Shown here: piece after piece, positions 62,765 through 64,000 of the stretch | Layout of the letters: each line of letters starts with the position of its first letter | How positions within the stretch are numbered: position 1 is the stretch's first letter | Assembly: GCF_035918235.1 (NCBI RefSeq) | Contig: NZ_CP109485.1 | Coordinates: 1,612,001 to 1,676,000, forward strand | Origin: Streptomyces sp. NBC_01445 | Lineage (GTDB): Bacteria > Actinomycetota > Actinomycetes > Streptomycetales > Streptomycetaceae | Direction: 5' to 3' | Length of the DNA stretch: 64,000 nucleotides | Position numbers and translations under genes: made by a program | The notes under the pieces: generated by a model | The model's database searches: none | What the model saw: only the letters and a program-made list of their open reading frames with translations | Told to the model about the DNA's origin: nothing

Positions 62765-63780
62765 CGGTAGTTCTCCTCGTCGTAGCTCCAGCAGTGCACC
62801 CACTGTCCGTCGTCGAAATGTGTGCGCGGCGGGAACGCCGTGGCGCACACGGGTTTCGCGAGCGGGCAGCGCGGGTGGAAGCGGCAGCCCGCCGGCGGGT
62901 CGACGAGGCTCGGTGGTTCGCCGAGGGTCTCCTCGTCGTCGACGACCTCGGGCTCGTCGAGAATCCCTCCGTCGCGGTCGGGGTCGGGCGCGGACTCCAG
63001 GAGGAGCCGGGTGTACGGGTGCCTGGGCTGCTCCACGACCGTGTCGGCGGGCCCCGACTCCACGAGCTGGCCCGCGTACAGGACCTTGATCTCGTCGGCG
63101 AAGTAGCGGGCACCCGCGATGTCGTGGGTGATGTAGAGGATCGCGAGGCCCTCGTCGTCACGGAGCGTGCCGAGCAGGTTCAGGATGTCGAGGCGGATCG
63201 ACACGTCGAGCATCGAGACGGGCTCGTCACCGAGGAGGACCTTCGGGCGCGCCGCCAGGGCACGTGCGATGGCGACGCGCTGGCGCTGGCCGCCGGACAG
63301 CTCGTGCGGGAACTTGTCGATGAACTGGTCGGCGGGGGTGAGGTTGACGCGGTTGAGGAGGTCGAGGATCTGCCGCTCGAGCTCCGCGCGCCCGGAGGCG
63401 TGGCCGTGCAGCTGGAGGGGGCGGCTGAGGATGTAGCGCAGGCGGTGCACGGGGCTGAGAGAGGAGAAGGGGTCCTGGAAGATCATCTGGACCTGGCGGT
63501 AGTACGCGCGTTTGGCGCGGGCCGTGCGGGCCTGCCTGACGGGGGCGCCGTCGAGGCGGATCTCGCCCTCGGTGGGCGGGTAGGCGAGGGCGAGCATGCG
63601 GGCGAGCGTGGACTTGCCGCTGCCGCTCTCGCCGACGAGTGCGGTGATGCGGCCGGCGTGCAGGGCGAGGCTGGTCGGCTCGACGGCGTGCACCTCCTTG
63701 CCGTGCCCGCCGGGCCCGTGCAGCGGGAACCGCTTGACGACGTCGCGTGCTTCGAGGACGGGTTCAGCGGGTGCGGGCAT
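62761..63780 (-). CDS. Oligopeptide/oligosaccharide-type ABC transporter ATPase (OppF-like)
   Basis: This 339-residue ATPase has Walker A GESGSGKSTLARM, Q-loop IFQDPFSSL, signature LSGGQRQR, Walker B KVLLGDEPVSMLD and the OppDF C-terminal region CRFHPRCPLAKPVC (oligo_HPY-type, Cys-rich). GGAGG precedes the ATG at 63780. It overlaps the upstream ATPase by 17 bp and the fucosidase by 4 bp, so the importer and glycosidases are one operon. Opp/Dpp-type systems import peptides or, in many actinobacteria and thermophiles, oligosaccharides. Confidence 0.93.
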   Translation of the reverse strand: MPAPAEPVLEARDVVKRFPLHGPGGHGKEVHAVEPTSLALHAGRITALVGESGSGKSTLARMLALAYPPTEGEIRLDGAPVRQARTARAKRAYYRQVQMIFQDPFSSLSPVHRLRYILSRPLQLHGHASGRAELERQILDLLNRVNLTPADQFIDKFPHELSGGQRQRVAIARALAARPKVLLGDEPVSMLDVSIRLDILNLLGTLRDDEGLAILYITHDIAGARYFADEIKVLYAGQLVESGPADTVVEQPRHPYTRLLLESAPDPDRDGGILDEPEVVDDEETLGEPPSLVDPPAGCRFHPRCPLAKPVCATAFPPRTHFDDGQWVHCWSYDEENYR

Positions 63781-64000
63781 GGTGGTCCTCCTCGCCGCGT
63801 ACGGTCTGATGCAGATGGCACGCGGCCTCACCGGCGCCGAGGGTGAGGAGCGGCGGGGTCGCCTTGTCGCAGGGTTCGAAGCGGCGGGCGCAGCGCGGGT
63901 GGAAGGCGCATCCCGCGGGCAGGGTGCGCAGTCCGGGCGGGGAGCCGGGGATGCCGGTGATCTCGCGGCGCGGCCCGTGCAGCGGCGGGAAGGCGCCGCG
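63764..64000 (-). CDS. Oligopeptide-type ABC transporter ATPase (OppD-like), C-terminal part
   Basis: The last 78 residues of an OppD-like ATPase are in the window: LPAGCAFHPRCARRFEPC is the Cys-rich oligo_HPY tail that follows the ATPase core, and the reading frame ends at TGA 63764. It overlaps the OppF-like gene by 17 bp. The rest of the operon (binding protein, permeases) is expected to the right of the window. Confidence 0.9.
   Translation of the reverse strand, partial: RGAFPPLHGPRREITGIPGSPPGLRTLPAGCAFHPRCARRFEPCDKATPPLLTLGAGEAACHLHQTVRGEEDHHARTR

Overview
The window is chromosomal DNA of a high-GC actinobacterium, almost certainly a Streptomyces. Codon third positions are GC-saturated, GTG starts are common, and several families are typical of the genus: a DUF574-type methyltransferase, a PAS-GAF-PP2C-ATPase phosphatase, a P450 with a 3Fe-4S ferredoxin, and the genus-typical extragenic repeats near 45930 and 51390. 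There is no phage, insertion sequence, CRISPR array or biosynthetic core (PKS/NRPS). It reads as an arm-like stretch of metabolic and accessory genes with one tRNA-Pro(GGG).

Layout. 1-5000: truncated P450, its ferredoxin (third cluster cysteine replaced by Arg), a multidomain PP2C phosphatase and a membrane-anchored double ABM-domain protein. 5067-8608: molybdenum hydroxylase (FAD subunit, then a fused FeS-Mo subunit). 8668-12420: MFS exporter, RibD/DHFR-like reductase, argG behind ARG-box-like sites. 12504-15287: ABC exporter behind a SoxR-type box, then an enoyl-CoA hydratase. 15318-20455: metallophosphoesterase with a DasR-like site upstream, acetyltransferase, methyltransferase, and a coupled SPFH/NAD-kinase-like pair. 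20472-24292: YceI protein and a coupled pair of cupin/JmjC-like proteins. 24198-26953: GABA-type aminotransferase and succinate-semialdehyde dehydrogenase. 27188-33508: ROK regulator, sugar ABC importer and two Gfo/Idh/MocA dehydrogenases. 33538-35352: NUDIX hydrolase and MscS channel.

35430-38680: secreted PQQ-type sugar dehydrogenase and LamG protein behind a perfect LacI-type operator, followed by decayed tandem repeats. 39282-45102: FGGY kinase with two FAD oxidoreductases (GlpK/GlpA-like) and a divergent amino-acid permease. 45186-49419: tRNA-Pro, DUF309 protein, 3' remnant of a DHA2 MFS gene, TauE-type permease, acyl-CoA ligase and a doubly deleted SDR remnant. 49451-53345: thiolase and three corrin-ring genes (cobH, cobK, cbiD). 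53561-59066: two-component system and a large NACHT STAND NTPase that may be an anti-phage NLR-like protein. 59068-64000: glycan-use operon with an oligopeptide-type ABC ATPase pair, an intracellular alpha-L-fucosidase and a secreted GH84 hexosaminidase.

The most interesting items are the stand-alone NACHT protein, the uncharacterised cupin pair, the SPFH/NADK-like couple, several clear operator palindromes (SoxR-, DasR-, LacI-, ROK- and TetR-like), a recurrent pattern of promoters that predict leaderless mRNAs, and three gene-decay events. All function calls rest on reading the sequence; no database search was run.
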